A DNA stretch of 64,000 nt from Paenibacillus sp. V4I3 (GCF_030817215.1 NZ_JAUSZA010000001.1:4128501-4192500); one strand, 5' to 3'; shown: positions 17,739-27,131, counted from the stretch's first letter. The notes: generated from the letters alone by a model not told the origin. Translations and numbers: made by a program.

Positions 17739-18365
17739 TTATGAATAGCGAAGTACAACGCTATCAAGGATATTGGCTACATCTTCACAAGCATCCGTTG
17801 TTTCTTCCAAACGCTCATAAATTTCTTTTAGTTTAAAATCTTCGTACACATCTTTACGTGTGATGAAAATTTGGCGAATCCCTTCGCGCATCAAACGGTC
17901 TCCGTCATTCTCAAGGGAATTAATAGCAACCGTATGCTCGGGGATTTGCATGTATTTTTTCTTCGCCAGAAGCTTGAATGCATCCAGCATATGTTGGCAA
18001 GAGTCTACAATGACAGCCGAAAACTCTTTCATATAAGAATCTGTATGGGATACAGCAAGATAGTCGAAACGAGCAATTGTAGCTTCAATACCGTCTGTTA
18101 CATCATCCACTTTGGAGGCTAGAACCATAATGTCTTCACGATCAATCGGTGTAATAAATACTTTGTTTAAACCTTTAAAAATTTCGTGAGTAATGGAATC
18201 GCCTGCATGCTCTAAATCGTTAATCGCTTTTACATACTCAATAGGCGGTTTATCACCCATCATGGCTGTGCGAAATAGTTGAGCAGTTTGCAATGCGTTT
18301 TCTGCAGCACGGATGAGAAGTTGCAAGAAATCGACTTCGTTCTTTTTCGTGAATAACGTTGTCAT
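17739..18365 (-). CDS. DUF47 / PhoU-like Pit accessory protein
   Basis: A 208-residue all-helical protein with the DUF47 signature (EHAGDSITHEIFKGLNKVFITPIDREDIMVLASKVDDVTDGIE) split over two helices, related to PhoU. Members are encoded next to pit genes and are thought to regulate the permease; B. subtilis YkaA is a homolog. It is the first gene of the minus-strand operon, 64 bases upstream of pit, with AGGAGG before the ATG. Confidence 0.92.
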   Translation of the reverse strand: MTTLFTKKNEVDFLQLLIRAAENALQTAQLFRTAMMGDKPPIEYVKAINDLEHAGDSITHEIFKGLNKVFITPIDREDIMVLASKVDDVTDGIEATIARFDYLAVSHTDSYMKEFSAVIVDSCQHMLDAFKLLAKKKYMQIPEHTVAINSLENDGDRLMREGIRQIFITRKDVYEDFKLKEIYERLEETTDACEDVANILDSVVLRYS

Positions 18366-18502
18366 ATAATCCTCCTATATTTTACTATATGTACTAGTTT
18401 TTGATCGAATATATAAGATAAACAGACCAAATGGTAGAAAAAACTCACAAAGTTAAAAGTATCATAACAATTGCATCGAAAGCAACGAAAATTCCGTGAC
18501 AT

Positions 18503-18519
18503 TTAACAATTTCTTAACA
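18503..18519. promoter_or_regulatory. candidate PhoP box between the pit operon and mtaD
   Basis: Two TTAACA hexamers start at 18503 and 18514, an 11-base period, which is the PhoP-box arrangement known in Bacillus (TT(A/T/C)ACA repeats). It lies about 140 bases upstream of the DUF47-pit operon and 92 bases upstream of mtaD. Further hexamers on either side are poor. The assignment rests on the repeat and on the neighbouring phosphate genes. Confidence 0.4.
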
Positions 18520-18610
18520 TCACTTGGCTTCCTTGATTTTACAAGCCCGAAGATGTAAAGTTTAAAAAGCAATGTCTTTAATAGAATGAGCATAGAGAGG
18601 GATTTTTAGT

Positions 18611-19906
18611 ATGAAAAAAACATTAATTACGAACGGTATTTTTATTTCAAATAATGAAGCAAAATCGTCTATAAAGGGCTGTATGGTTATTGAGGGCAGC
18701 CAGATTACATACATCGGTGAGGAAATACCTGAACCCCGAGAAAATTATGACGAAGTGATTGACGGCACGAACAAGCTTTATATGCCTGGTCTTGTGAATA
18801 CGCATGGTCACGCAGCGATGTCGCTTTTACGTGGATACGGTGACGATCTTGCACTCCAAATATGGTTAGAAGAGAAAATGTGGCCGATGGAAGCCAAATT
18901 CAGCGCCCAAGATGTGAAGTGGGGGACACAGTTAACGATTCTAGAGATGGTTAAAGGTGGTACGACAACTTTTGTGGATATGTATGACCATATGAACGAA
19001 GTTGCTAAAGCCGTTGAAGAGTCAGGTATGCGCGGTGTTTTGACCCGAGGAATTATAGGTCTTTGTCCACCGGAAGTACAAGATGCTAAATTGAAAGAAG
19101 CCACCGAGTTTGCTAAAAACTGGCATGGCGGTGCGAATGGAAGAATCACGACCATGATGTCTCCACATGCACCCTATACATGTCCACCGGACTATATAGA
19201 ACGGATTGTTCAAGTGGCCCATGATTTAAACTTACCTATCCATACCCACATGTCAGAAACCAGTCGTGAAGTTCAAGGAAATGTTGATCAATACGGTTTA
19301 AGACCCGTTGCTCATCTAGAAAAGCATGGCGTGTTCAGCAGACCGACGCTTATTGCGCATGGTGTACATCTCACAGATGAAGAAATCAGTATCCTTAAGC
19401 AATATGATGTTCGTATTTCCCACAACCCAGGAAGCAATCTGAAGCTTGCTAGTGGTGTTGCCCGAGTTCCTGAACTTCTTCGTTCTGGCGTGAAGGTTTC
19501 GCTTGGAACGGATGGAGCGGCATCCAATAATAACTTGGATATGTTCGAAGAAATGAGACTCGCCGCGTTGATTCACAAAGGTGTTTCTGGCGATCCTCTA
19601 GCTGTGCCTGCTGCAGAGGCGCTTCTTATGGGAACGAAAATGGGTGCAGAATCCATCTGGTTAGACAATGTAGGCTTACTGCAGGCTGGTATGAAGGCAG
19701 ACTTCATCGCACTGGATATCGACCAACCTCATTTCCTCCCGAAAACGGACTTCGTGTCCCATATTGTTTACTCTGCATGTGCAAAAGATGTAGTGGATGT
19801 GTGTGTAGACGGAAATTGGATTGTCCGCAAGGGTGAATGTTTAACACTTGATGAAGAAAAAATTAAGCGTGAGTTTGAAAAATGCTTTGATAAGCTCATC
19901 GGCTAA
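18611..19906 (+). CDS. mtaD: 5-methylthioadenosine / S-adenosylhomocysteine deaminase MtaD
   Basis: A 431-residue amidohydrolase that binds a divalent metal. The ligands are visible: NTHGHAAM (HxH near residue 63), HTHMSET, AHGVHL and LGTDGAASNNNLDMFEE with the catalytic Asp. This motif set and length match the MtaD family, which deaminates S-adenosylhomocysteine and 5'-methylthioadenosine, so it recycles products of S-adenosylmethionine use. AGAGAGGG lies before the ATG. It is followed by ypmB 42 bases downstream. An assignment to a broader guanine/cytosine-type deaminase is less likely. Confidence 0.88.
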   Translation: MKKTLITNGIFISNNEAKSSIKGCMVIEGSQITYIGEEIPEPRENYDEVIDGTNKLYMPGLVNTHGHAAMSLLRGYGDDLALQIWLEEKMWPMEAKFSAQDVKWGTQLTILEMVKGGTTTFVDMYDHMNEVAKAVEESGMRGVLTRGIIGLCPPEVQDAKLKEATEFAKNWHGGANGRITTMMSPHAPYTCPPDYIERIVQVAHDLNLPIHTHMSETSREVQGNVDQYGLRPVAHLEKHGVFSRPTLIAHGVHLTDEEISILKQYDVRISHNPGSNLKLASGVARVPELLRSGVKVSLGTDGAASNNNLDMFEEMRLAALIHKGVSGDPLAVPAAEALLMGTKMGAESIWLDNVGLLQAGMKADFIALDIDQPHFLPKTDFVSHIVYSACAKDVVDVCVDGNWIVRKGECLTLDEEKIKREFEKCFDKLIG

Positions 19907-19948
19907 GTGAATGCCTTTTAAGTTGGTCTGGGGAGGTGAGCGGCGTTC

Positions 19949-20443
19949 ATGAATGCAAAGCGAACAAGGATCATAACATTCGGTGTATTTATTATTTTGA
20001 CACTTGGTGTAGTGCTTAGCCGCTTTTATTTAAACGTTCAGAATGAGCACTGGGACGATAAGCGCAAAGCGGTAGAAACAGCGTATGAGAAAAGTATTAT
20101 GACGAAAGCAACCAAGGTGGATTTCTTCTATGGAGATGAGCCGCTTCAAATCGTTTATGGGGAAGACAAGCTGGGTCAAGGCGTTATCGTTTGGGTTTCA
20201 GACAAAGATATACATGCTGAGATGACTTCTGAATCGTTCACTGAAACGCAAGTACGAGACACGGTGCTTAAAAAAGCTCCAGAGATTGAAATAGAACGTG
20301 TGCTGCCTGGCAAGCTTGGTAACGAATATGTCTGGGAAGTCTTCTATAAAAAGAAAGAAAACAGCGGTACACGCTATTTCTATGATTATTACAATTTCAA
20401 GGATGGACACTATATAGATACGTACCGACTCAGCCTGCATTAG
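19949..20443 (+). CDS. ypmB: YpmB family membrane-anchored protein (DUF5590)
   Basis: A 164-residue protein with one N-terminal membrane helix (about 8-28) and an extracytoplasmic domain with two PepSY-like halves, as in YpmB/DUF5590. GGGGAGGTG lies 11 bases before the ATG. In B. subtilis ypmB follows dinG-ypmA and precedes aspB-asnS; here it keeps the region but aspB is absent and mtaD stands in front. Function unknown. The stop codon lies within the loop of the next hairpin. Confidence 0.8.
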   Translation: MNAKRTRIITFGVFIILTLGVVLSRFYLNVQNEHWDDKRKAVETAYEKSIMTKATKVDFFYGDEPLQIVYGEDKLGQGVIVWVSDKDIHAEMTSESFTETQVRDTVLKKAPEIEIERVLPGKLGNEYVWEVFYKKKENSGTRYFYDYYNFKDGHYIDTYRLSLH

Positions 20444-20457
20444 GCTGAGTTTTGTTG
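20428..20457 (+). terminator. probable terminator overlapping the ypmB stop
   Basis: Perfect stem ACTCAGCCT / AGGCTGAGT with a five-base loop, then a T-rich but interrupted run (TTTGTTGTTT). The TAG is inside the hairpin. Confidence 0.65.
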
Positions 20458-20494
20458 TTTCCACTCATTTCATAAAGCTAATGTATGTATCAAG

Positions 20495-20503
20495 TGATAT
20501 ACT
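20495..20503 (+). promoter_or_regulatory. candidate extended -10 promoter of the mini-FtsH gene pair
   Basis: TG-A-TATACT is a good extended -10 element; the -35 region is poor. It lies 55 bases before the first gene of the pair. Confidence 0.35.
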
Positions 20504-20557
20504 CATCGTATAGCAATTGAAGCAATAAAATACGTATAGAAAGGGGGACGTTGACTG

Positions 20558-21088
20558 ATGAAGCTGCGTCTCTTACCTGTCGTCATGAGTGTTATTATCT
20601 CTGCTGGAGTTTTATTCGGTGGTTGGTTCGCTTATACAAGTTTAGCTATGGAGAATCCATTATCTGATATCATTGGCAAGGTTCCCGGTGTGGCAAGCTC
20701 AACGATGAAACTGGACAATAACCAAGTTGATATAGAAGTTAAACTAAACCCAGACGCCAATTTAAGAAATGTTGTCGAACGTATTCATAAGGATGGTGCA
20801 TCCATTATCGGTAAGCGTTCTGTGAATATCGATGTGAAGAGCAACCCGTCTGAGAAACTGGATCAGTGGTGGTCTAAAGCATTATTTGAGGTAGCACAAG
20901 CGATGGAAACGAAGCATTATGCAGATATTCCAACAACGCTTCAGAAATATGCTGAGGGTGTTCCAAATATGAAAGTAGACAGTGAAATGGACCAAACTTA
21001 TGTATATATTCGTTTGACAGATGGTGATGCCACTAAATTCATCATGCTACCTAGAACATCCCAGATAGGAGTGTGGCCGAATGAGTAA
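20558..21088 (+). CDS. conserved-looking membrane-anchored protein coupled to the FtsH-like gene
   Basis: A 176-residue protein with an N-terminal membrane helix (about 7-30) and an alpha/beta extracytoplasmic domain of about 145 residues. I do not recognise a named family. AAAGGGGGA lies before the ATG. Its stop overlaps the start of the AAA protease gene by 8 bases, so the two are translated together. The domain starts with a region (GKVPGVASSTMKLDNNQVDIEVKL) of alternating hydrophobic residues like a small beta sheet. It may form a complex with the protease; this is inference from the overlap and topology. Confidence 0.75.
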   Translation: MKLRLLPVVMSVIISAGVLFGGWFAYTSLAMENPLSDIIGKVPGVASSTMKLDNNQVDIEVKLNPDANLRNVVERIHKDGASIIGKRSVNIDVKSNPSEKLDQWWSKALFEVAQAMETKHYADIPTTLQKYAEGVPNMKVDSEMDQTYVYIRLTDGDATKFIMLPRTSQIGVWPNE

Positions 21089-22583
21089 AATATATAAAGA
21101 AATTGGGATTGGATTTATACCGGTTCTTCTGATCTTTTTAGCTTTTCTAGGTGTGAATGTGATACCTATCTTGTTTGTTAGTGTATTGGGTGTTTCCTTG
21201 TTTTACATGATTAAAGGCCGCGGCGGTGCTGGGATATCTGCTGGTGGTGATCGTAAAAGCAAGAATCGTACACCTTCATATTTGACGTTTGATGAGATTG
21301 GTGGACAAGATCGCGCTAAGAAAGAATTGATGGAAGCTCTTGATTTTCTAATCAAGCATGAAGAAATTAAGAAATTAGGAATTCGTCCGCTCAAAGGGAT
21401 TCTGCTTACTGGCCCTCCTGGAACAGGGAAAACGTTAATGGCTAAAGCTGCCGCACACTATACGAATTCTGTTTATATGGCAGCGTCAGGTAGTGAATTT
21501 GTTGAAATGTATGTCGGTGTCGGTGCAAGTCGTGTACGTGATCTTTTTAAGGAAGCTCGAACACGCGCTGTTAAAGAAGGCAAAGACAATGCGATTATTT
21601 TTATTGATGAGATTGATGTTATTGGCGGTAAACGGGATGGCGGTCAACATCGTGAGTACGATCAGACGCTGAACCAGCTATTAACTGAAATGGATGGCAT
21701 TCATACGAATGATGCTCCCCGTATTTTGATCATTGCAGCAACGAACCGTAAAGAAATTCTTGACAGTGCATTATTGCGTCCAGGACGATTCGACCGTCAC
21801 ATTGAAGTGGACTTACCGGATAAGAAAGGTCGTTTGTCCATTCTCGATATTCATGTAAAAAATAAACCGCTGGCTCAAGGCGTTTCTTTGGATATGATCG
21901 CTGATCAAACCTTTGGTTTCTCTGGCGCACAGCTAGAGGGCGTTCTAAATGAAGCCGCCATTTATGCCATGCGAGAAGATAAATTGGCTATCGAACAGCA
22001 CCATCTAGCTTCCGCCATTGATAAAGTGATGATGGGGGAAAGAACGGATAAAGAAACGGCGCAAGAGGAAAAAGAGCGCGTCGCTTATCACGAATTGGGT
22101 CACGCTATTGTTGCTGAAATTGTACGTCCTGGCTCTGTTTCTCAGGTTACTGTTAGTCCGCGGGGGAAAGCGCTCGGATATGTGCGTCATAATCCACCGA
22201 AAGATCATTATTTATACACCAAGGATTATATTGAGCAGCAAATCATGATTGCTCTCGGTGGCGCCGCGGCTGAAGAAATCTTCTATGGTGGACGCAGTAC
22301 AGGTTCGCGTAACGATTTTGAGCAGTCACTTTCCATGGTTCGTAATATGATGGATTCCGGACTTACTTCCCTCGGGATCATTGACCGTGATATGGTGACG
22401 AAGGATCAGCTCATGAAAGAGAATACGATCATCCTTGATGCGCTCATGATTCGCACGAAGGAGCTGTTAGAGCAGCAGCATAGTGTATTCGAACATTCCT
22501 TTGTGATTTTGATGAAAGAAGAAGTTCTTTCTGGTGACACGTTCCGCAAGCTGTTTGATGCTTCTGTTTCGAAAAGTGCATAA
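21081..22583 (+). CDS. short FtsH-like AAA metalloprotease lacking the extracytoplasmic domain
   Basis: At 500 residues it is well short of FtsH (about 640). Two membrane helices (about 8-24 and 27-44) follow each other with only a couple of residues between them, so the usual extracytoplasmic domain is missing. The AAA domain is complete: Walker A GPPGTGKT, pore loop FVEMYVGVGASRVR, Walker B IIFIDEID, and the second region of homology ATNRKEILDSALLRPGRFDR. The zinc protease site HELGH is at residues 337-341 and the third-ligand region STGSRNDFEQ is present, so it should be catalytically active. It overlaps the upstream membrane protein gene. It is a paralog type, not the house-keeping ftsH, which normally lies next to hpt/coaX. 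Confidence 0.88.
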   Translation: MSKIYKEIGIGFIPVLLIFLAFLGVNVIPILFVSVLGVSLFYMIKGRGGAGISAGGDRKSKNRTPSYLTFDEIGGQDRAKKELMEALDFLIKHEEIKKLGIRPLKGILLTGPPGTGKTLMAKAAAHYTNSVYMAASGSEFVEMYVGVGASRVRDLFKEARTRAVKEGKDNAIIFIDEIDVIGGKRDGGQHREYDQTLNQLLTEMDGIHTNDAPRILIIAATNRKEILDSALLRPGRFDRHIEVDLPDKKGRLSILDIHVKNKPLAQGVSLDMIADQTFGFSGAQLEGVLNEAAIYAMREDKLAIEQHHLASAIDKVMMGERTDKETAQEEKERVAYHELGHAIVAEIVRPGSVSQVTVSPRGKALGYVRHNPPKDHYLYTKDYIEQQIMIALGGAAAEEIFYGGRSTGSRNDFEQSLSMVRNMMDSGLTSLGIIDRDMVTKDQLMKENTIILDALMIRTKELLEQQHSVFEHSFVILMKEEVLSGDTFRKLFDASVSKSA

Positions 22584-22587
22584 GTTG

Positions 22588-22616
22588 ACCGTTGGCCCCT
22601 GAGCCAGCGGTTTTTT
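22588..22616 (+). terminator. intrinsic terminator after the FtsH-like gene
   Basis: Perfect stem ACCGTTGGC / GCCAGCGGT-type (one G-U) with a six-base loop and six T. Confidence 0.85.
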
Positions 22617-22925
22617 CGTGTTGCTGATGGAATTTGCGTTATCCATCTTTGGTGAGTCAGAACTGATCGGAAAAAGAGGGAGCGGGTATGATTTTTTATG
22701 CCCATTAACTAACTGTGGATAAGTTGAGCTACTCCCCCATACGAACGGAATTGTGTCAAAGCTGAGATAATCTCGCGAATGTTTTGTGTATACTAATGAA
22801 ATTGGAGAACAAAAATTGTATGATATGATTGAGTTTTCAAGACGAGGTTGGATAGAGAATTCATTGAGAATGTGAATAATAAGAAGTAGGTAAAGGACGC
22901 AGCGTGAGAGAAGGAGAAACATGGT
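22617..22925. other. intergenic stretch upstream of the hydroxyacyl-CoA dehydrogenase gene
   Basis: About 310 bases, AT-rich toward the 3' end. A TATACT at 22789-22794 may be a -10 element but has no convincing -35. AGAAGGAGAAAC ends just before the next gene. A minus-strand open frame across it has no ribosome-binding site and no recognisable protein. Nothing else is seen. Confidence 0.5.
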
Positions 22926-23798
22926 ATGGTATTCAAAACAATTGGTGTAATCGGCGGAGGAACGATGGGACAGGGGATTGCTGAAATGCTCGCTGCCCGC
23001 GGTTTGGACGTATTACTCGTTGAAAAAACAACAGATAAGCTGGAACGCGCAATTGAACAGATTACGGTCAGCTTAGATAAGCAAATAGAACGGTGGTCAT
23101 TGACAGAAGCGGAGAAAAAGCTGATTTTAGCCAAAATCAGAAAAGCCGATTCGCTGCAAGATATGGCTGCTTGCGATATGGTTATAGAGACAATTTCAGA
23201 AGACTTGAATGCTAAAAAGCATGTATTTTTCCAACTGAATCAAATTTGTTCACCAGCCATTATTTTAGCAACGAATACATCCACTCTTAGCGTGACGGAG
23301 ATTGCGGCAGTCACCACGAATCCCGAACGCGTGATTGGACTTCATTTTTTGCATCCCGTGGCGAAAATTGATCTCGTCGAAATTATCCGAGCGATGAAAA
23401 CCTCGGACGAAACCTTCAAACAAACCCGCCATTTCGTGGACGAGCTTATTTTAAAGAAAAGTATTAAAGTCACGGAGTCGCCTGGCTTCATTACAACAAG
23501 GCTTATTTGTACATTGATCAATGAAGCGCTGCACACACTGTCCGAAGGAGTAGCTTCCGCTGAGGATATCGATAACGCCATGCGGATCGGCTATGATTTC
23601 AAATATGGTCCACTGGAAATGTGTGACCGATTCGGGTTAGATTCCGTACATGCGGCGCTTGAAGGCATGTTTCGCGATTATGGAGACATGAAATACCGTC
23701 CGTCCTTCCTATTGAAACAAATGGTACGAGCGGGTCATCTAGGAGTCAAAACCGGAGAAGGCTTTTTCCGTTATGATAAGGATGGTGACCGTTTGTGA
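22926..23798 (+). CDS. 3-hydroxybutyryl-CoA / 3-hydroxyacyl-CoA dehydrogenase
   Basis: A 290-residue NAD-dependent dehydrogenase. N-terminal Rossmann motif GVIGGGTMGQGIAEMLA, catalytic His in GLHFLHPVAKIDLVEII, then ESPGFITTRL at the hinge and a C-terminal helical domain with GYDFKYGPLEMCDRFGLD. This is the HBD/PaaH family that interconverts acetoacetyl-CoA-type and 3-hydroxyacyl-CoA substrates. GGAG lies 9 bases before the ATG at 22926; another ATG at 22921 is out of frame. It overlaps ackA by four bases. A role in short-chain acid or polyhydroxyalkanoate metabolism is inferred. Confidence 0.9.
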   Translation: MVFKTIGVIGGGTMGQGIAEMLAARGLDVLLVEKTTDKLERAIEQITVSLDKQIERWSLTEAEKKLILAKIRKADSLQDMAACDMVIETISEDLNAKKHVFFQLNQICSPAIILATNTSTLSVTEIAAVTTNPERVIGLHFLHPVAKIDLVEIIRAMKTSDETFKQTRHFVDELILKKSIKVTESPGFITTRLICTLINEALHTLSEGVASAEDIDNAMRIGYDFKYGPLEMCDRFGLDSVHAALEGMFRDYGDMKYRPSFLLKQMVRAGHLGVKTGEGFFRYDKDGDRL

Positions 23799-25003
23799 AT
23801 ATTCTCGTTATAAATGCAGGGAGTTCTTCGCTTAAATATCAACTCTTCCAAATGGAAAATGAAGCTGTTCTCGCCAAGGGTAAGGTAGAGCGAATCGGGA
23901 TGGAAACGGCGATATTGACGCATGAACCGACGGGGAAAGCCGAAGTTCATGAGGTTAGAGAAATTCTCGAACATACGACAGCCATTCGCAAGGTGCTGGA
24001 GTTGCTTGTGCACTCTGAACACGGCGTGCTGGTGTCCACGTCGGATATCGACGCCGTCGGCCATCGAGTCGTTCACGGCGGCGAATCCTTCAAGAACTCC
24101 GTCCTCGTTAATGACGAGGTGAAGAAGGAGATCAAGCGGCTCTTCGATTTGGCGCCGCTCCACAATCCGGCGCATATGCTCGGCATATCAGCGGTGGAGG
24201 CGAACATGCCCGGCGTGCCGCAGGCCGTCGTCTTCGACACCGCCTTCCATCAGTCCATGCCGGCGCATGCCTACCTATACCCGGTACCGATGGCCTTGTA
24301 CCGGAAGCACAAGGTGCGCCGCTATGGCTTCCACGGCACCTCGCACAACTACGTGAGCGAGCGTGCCGCAGCCTTCCTAGGCCGCCCGCTGGAGCAGCTG
24401 AAGCTCGTTACCTGTCACATCGGTAACGGAGCTTCCTGCGCCGCCGTGATGGGCGGCAAGTCCGTGGATACGAGCATGGGGATGACCCCGCTCGAAGGGC
24501 TGATGATGGGCACGCGCAGCGGCGATCTCGATCCGGCTATCGTGCCTTATGCGATGGGCAAGGAGGATTTGACGCTTGGCGAGATCAGCTCCATGCTGAA
24601 TAAACACAGCGGGCTGCAGGCGATCTCGGGGATCTCCAGCGATATGCGGGAGATCGTGGAAGCACTGGAGGCGGGCGATAAGAACGCCGCGCTTGCTTTT
24701 GAGATGTATGAGTATCGGCTGCGCAAATACATAGGGGCTTACGCCGCGTCGATGAGTGGCGTCGATGCGATTGTTTTTACAGCTGGCGTCGGAGAAAATT
24801 CCGAGCTGCTTCGCAAAACGGTCTGCGAACGCCTGACATTCCTCGGTGTGGAATTCGATGAAGAAGCGAACCGCCAAGGGAGAGGCCTGGAGCGACGGAT
24901 TACGAAGCAAGGCTCCAAAGTGGAAGTGCTTGTGATCCCAACGAATGAGGAGTGGATGATTGCTCGAGATACTTATGGACTTATCCAATCACAAACCGTC
25001 TGA
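23795..25003 (+). CDS. ackA: acetate kinase AckA
   Basis: AckA interconverts acetyl phosphate and acetate with ATP formation. The 402-residue sequence shows VINAGSSSLKYQLF at the N-terminus, GHRVVHGGESF, FDTAFHQSMP, RYGFHGTSHNYV, CHIGNGAS and FTAGVGENS, all ASKHA-fold motifs of acetate kinases. It starts with GTG at 23795 within the end of the upstream dehydrogenase gene (GTGA overlap), so it is translationally coupled. From about 23990 to 24760 the DNA is clearly richer in GC (39 of 60 bases in 24481-24540) than its ends. Confidence 0.95.
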   Translation: MNILVINAGSSSLKYQLFQMENEAVLAKGKVERIGMETAILTHEPTGKAEVHEVREILEHTTAIRKVLELLVHSEHGVLVSTSDIDAVGHRVVHGGESFKNSVLVNDEVKKEIKRLFDLAPLHNPAHMLGISAVEANMPGVPQAVVFDTAFHQSMPAHAYLYPVPMALYRKHKVRRYGFHGTSHNYVSERAAAFLGRPLEQLKLVTCHIGNGASCAAVMGGKSVDTSMGMTPLEGLMMGTRSGDLDPAIVPYAMGKEDLTLGEISSMLNKHSGLQAISGISSDMREIVEALEAGDKNAALAFEMYEYRLRKYIGAYAASMSGVDAIVFTAGVGENSELLRKTVCERLTFLGVEFDEEANRQGRGLERRITKQGSKVEVLVIPTNEEWMIARDTYGLIQSQTV

Positions 25004-25121
25004 TTTTGAACAGCCTTGATAGAGGTTTTCTCATGGAAATAGTGTACAATAAAGAAGTGTTTGGTAGGCCGAGGTTTGGAATTTTATTGAATATAATGAC
25101 TTTAAGGAGGTTAAAAAGGGA

Positions 25122-26411
25122 ATGAAATGTACGATAAACGAAGTTAAACATCATGTTGGCGAGTCGGTCACCATTGGCTGTTGGCTAAACAAGAAACGTT
25201 CAAGTGGTAAAATTCAGTTTTTACAACTAAGAGACGGTTCCGGATATATACAAGGTGTCGTAGTCAAAAGTGATGTAGGAGAAGAAGTTTGGGAAGCCGC
25301 TTCTAAGCTTACGCAGGAAAGCTCACTTTACATAACAGGAAAAGTGAAAGAGGATACAAGGAGTAAAGGCGGCTATGAGCTTGATGTCCTAGGTATTGAA
25401 ATCATTCAAGTGACGGAAGATTATCCGATAACACCGAAAGAACATGGCGTTGATTTCTTGATGGATAACCGCCACTTGTGGATTCGGAGTCCGCGCCAAC
25501 GTGCGGTTCTCGTAATTCGCGCTCAAATTATTCAAGCCGTACAGCAATTTTTCAATGAGCGTGGCTTCCATTTAGTCGATCCACCGATTCTAACCCCTTC
25601 CTCGTGCGAAGGAACAACGAATTTATTTCACACCAAATACTTTGATGAGGATGCCTTCCTTACACAAAGCGGACAGCTCTATATGGAAGCAGCCGCGATG
25701 GCACTTGGACGTGTGTACTCTTTCGGCCCTACATTCCGTGCAGAGAAGTCCAAAACACGCAGACATCTTATCGAGTTCTGGATGATTGAGCCGGAAATGG
25801 CTTTTGTCGATCATGTCGAGAACCTGGAAGTACAGGAGCAATTTGTTTCTTATATCGTTCAAACCGTGCTCAAAAATTGTGCAACAGAGCTGGAAACCTT
25901 AGAGAGAGACACAACGAAGTTGGAGAAAATTCAAGGCAGCTTCCCGCGAATTACGTATGATGAGGCTGTAGACTATTTACAAAAGAACGGTCATGAATTC
26001 GAATGGGGCGAGGATTTCGGTGCTCCGCATGAAACAGCGATTGCTGCTCAATATGAAACACCGGTTTTCATTACGCATTGGCCGACAGAAATTAAAGCGT
26101 TCTATATGAAGCCTGATCCTAGCCGTCCGGAAGTCGTGCTTTGTGCCGATATGATTGCGCCTGAGGGGTATGGAGAAATCATTGGAGGCAGCCAAAGGAT
26201 TGATGATCCCGAGCTAATGGAGCAGCGCTTCCAGGAGCATGAGCTGTCAAAAGAAGCTTATCAATGGTACCTTGATCTTCGGAAATATGGCACCGTGCCG
26301 CACTCCGGTTTCGGGCTTGGACTTGAACGTACGGTTGCTTGGATTTGTGGTTTGGATCACGTGCGCGAAACGATTCCATTTCCTCGTCTCTTATATCGTC
26401 TGTACCCGTAA
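25122..26411 (+). CDS. asnS: asparaginyl-tRNA synthetase
   Basis: Class IIb synthetase of 429 residues. The N-terminal OB-fold binds the anticodon ([26 protein letters not shown]); class II motif 2 is [19 protein letters not shown] and motif 3 [12 protein letters not shown]. Asn rather than Asp specificity is inferred from length (no bacterial AspRS insertion) and from synteny with dnaD. AAGGAGG precedes the ATG. No T-box is present in the 118-base upstream gap. Confidence 0.95.
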   Translation: MKCTINEVKHHVGESVTIGCWLNKKRSSGKIQFLQLRDGSGYIQGVVVKSDVGEEVWEAASKLTQESSLYITGKVKEDTRSKGGYELDVLGIEIIQVTEDYPITPKEHGVDFLMDNRHLWIRSPRQRAVLVIRAQIIQAVQQFFNERGFHLVDPPILTPSSCEGTTNLFHTKYFDEDAFLTQSGQLYMEAAAMALGRVYSFGPTFRAEKSKTRRHLIEFWMIEPEMAFVDHVENLEVQEQFVSYIVQTVLKNCATELETLERDTTKLEKIQGSFPRITYDEAVDYLQKNGHEFEWGEDFGAPHETAIAAQYETPVFITHWPTEIKAFYMKPDPSRPEVVLCADMIAPEGYGEIIGGSQRIDDPELMEQRFQEHELSKEAYQWYLDLRKYGTVPHSGFGLGLERTVAWICGLDHVRETIPFPRLLYRLYP

Positions 26412-26453
26412 AAGGGTTTATCGACCATCGGTAGAAAGGGGATCGGATAAGTA

Positions 26454-27128
26454 ATGCAATCTAGTACACAGCAGCAGATAGAAGCTGTCCTTGTAGCCGG
26501 CTTTCTGGAAGGGAATGTCGGAGTCCCAAGCCTTCTTCTAAAAAATTACCGCGCCCTTCAGTTGAGCGAAATTGAAGTCATGACACTGATTCATTTGATA
26601 TCATTTCTGGAAAAAGAAAACAACGATTTTCCAACCACGGATGAGATTCAATTCCGTATGTCGGCTTCACCAGATTTGGTCATTGCCAGCTTGCAGAAAT
26701 TGATTCATGAGCAGTTCATCGCGATCGATGAGGATACAGCAGAAATAACGGGGATACGCAGTGAGCGATACAATCTTACGCCGTTATACCAAAAATTAGC
26801 CAAACGGGTGGCCGAGCAGCAGATGGCAGAGTTAAGCACGATCCGTGCATCCATTCCGTCTGATGAGAGTGCCAAAAATATTTATTCAACATTTGAAAAA
26901 GAATTTGCACGTCCGTTAACTCCGATGGAGCTGGAAACAATCAGCGGTTGGTTGGATAAGGATATGTACAAAGAAGAGCTCATTATGACGGCTCTCAAAG
27001 AAGCTGTATTTGCAGGTAAAGTACACTTCCGATACATTGACCGGATATTACTGGAATGGAGCCGCAATCGAGTTGCGACTGTGGACCAAGCAAAGGAATA
27101 TTCGCAACGATTCAGGCAATCCAGATAA
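26454..27128 (+). CDS. dnaD: DNA replication initiation/restart protein DnaD
   Basis: A 224-residue protein with the N-terminal winged-helix DDBH1 domain (about 10-110) and the C-terminal DDBH2 domain (about 130-200), which ends in the conserved YIDRILLEW motif used in DNA binding. DnaD acts with DnaB and DnaI to load the replicative helicase in low-GC Firmicutes. It follows asnS by 42 bases, as in Bacillus. AAAGGGG precedes the ATG. Confidence 0.95.
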   Translation: MQSSTQQQIEAVLVAGFLEGNVGVPSLLLKNYRALQLSEIEVMTLIHLISFLEKENNDFPTTDEIQFRMSASPDLVIASLQKLIHEQFIAIDEDTAEITGIRSERYNLTPLYQKLAKRVAEQQMAELSTIRASIPSDESAKNIYSTFEKEFARPLTPMELETISGWLDKDMYKEELIMTALKEAVFAGKVHFRYIDRILLEWSRNRVATVDQAKEYSQRFRQSR

Positions 27129-27131
27129 TTA

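Noticed and set aside
22467-22922. 151-codon minus-strand open frame
   Set aside because: It starts in the promoter region of the dehydrogenase gene and covers the terminator and the end of the FtsH-like gene; hydrophobic but without a start signal.
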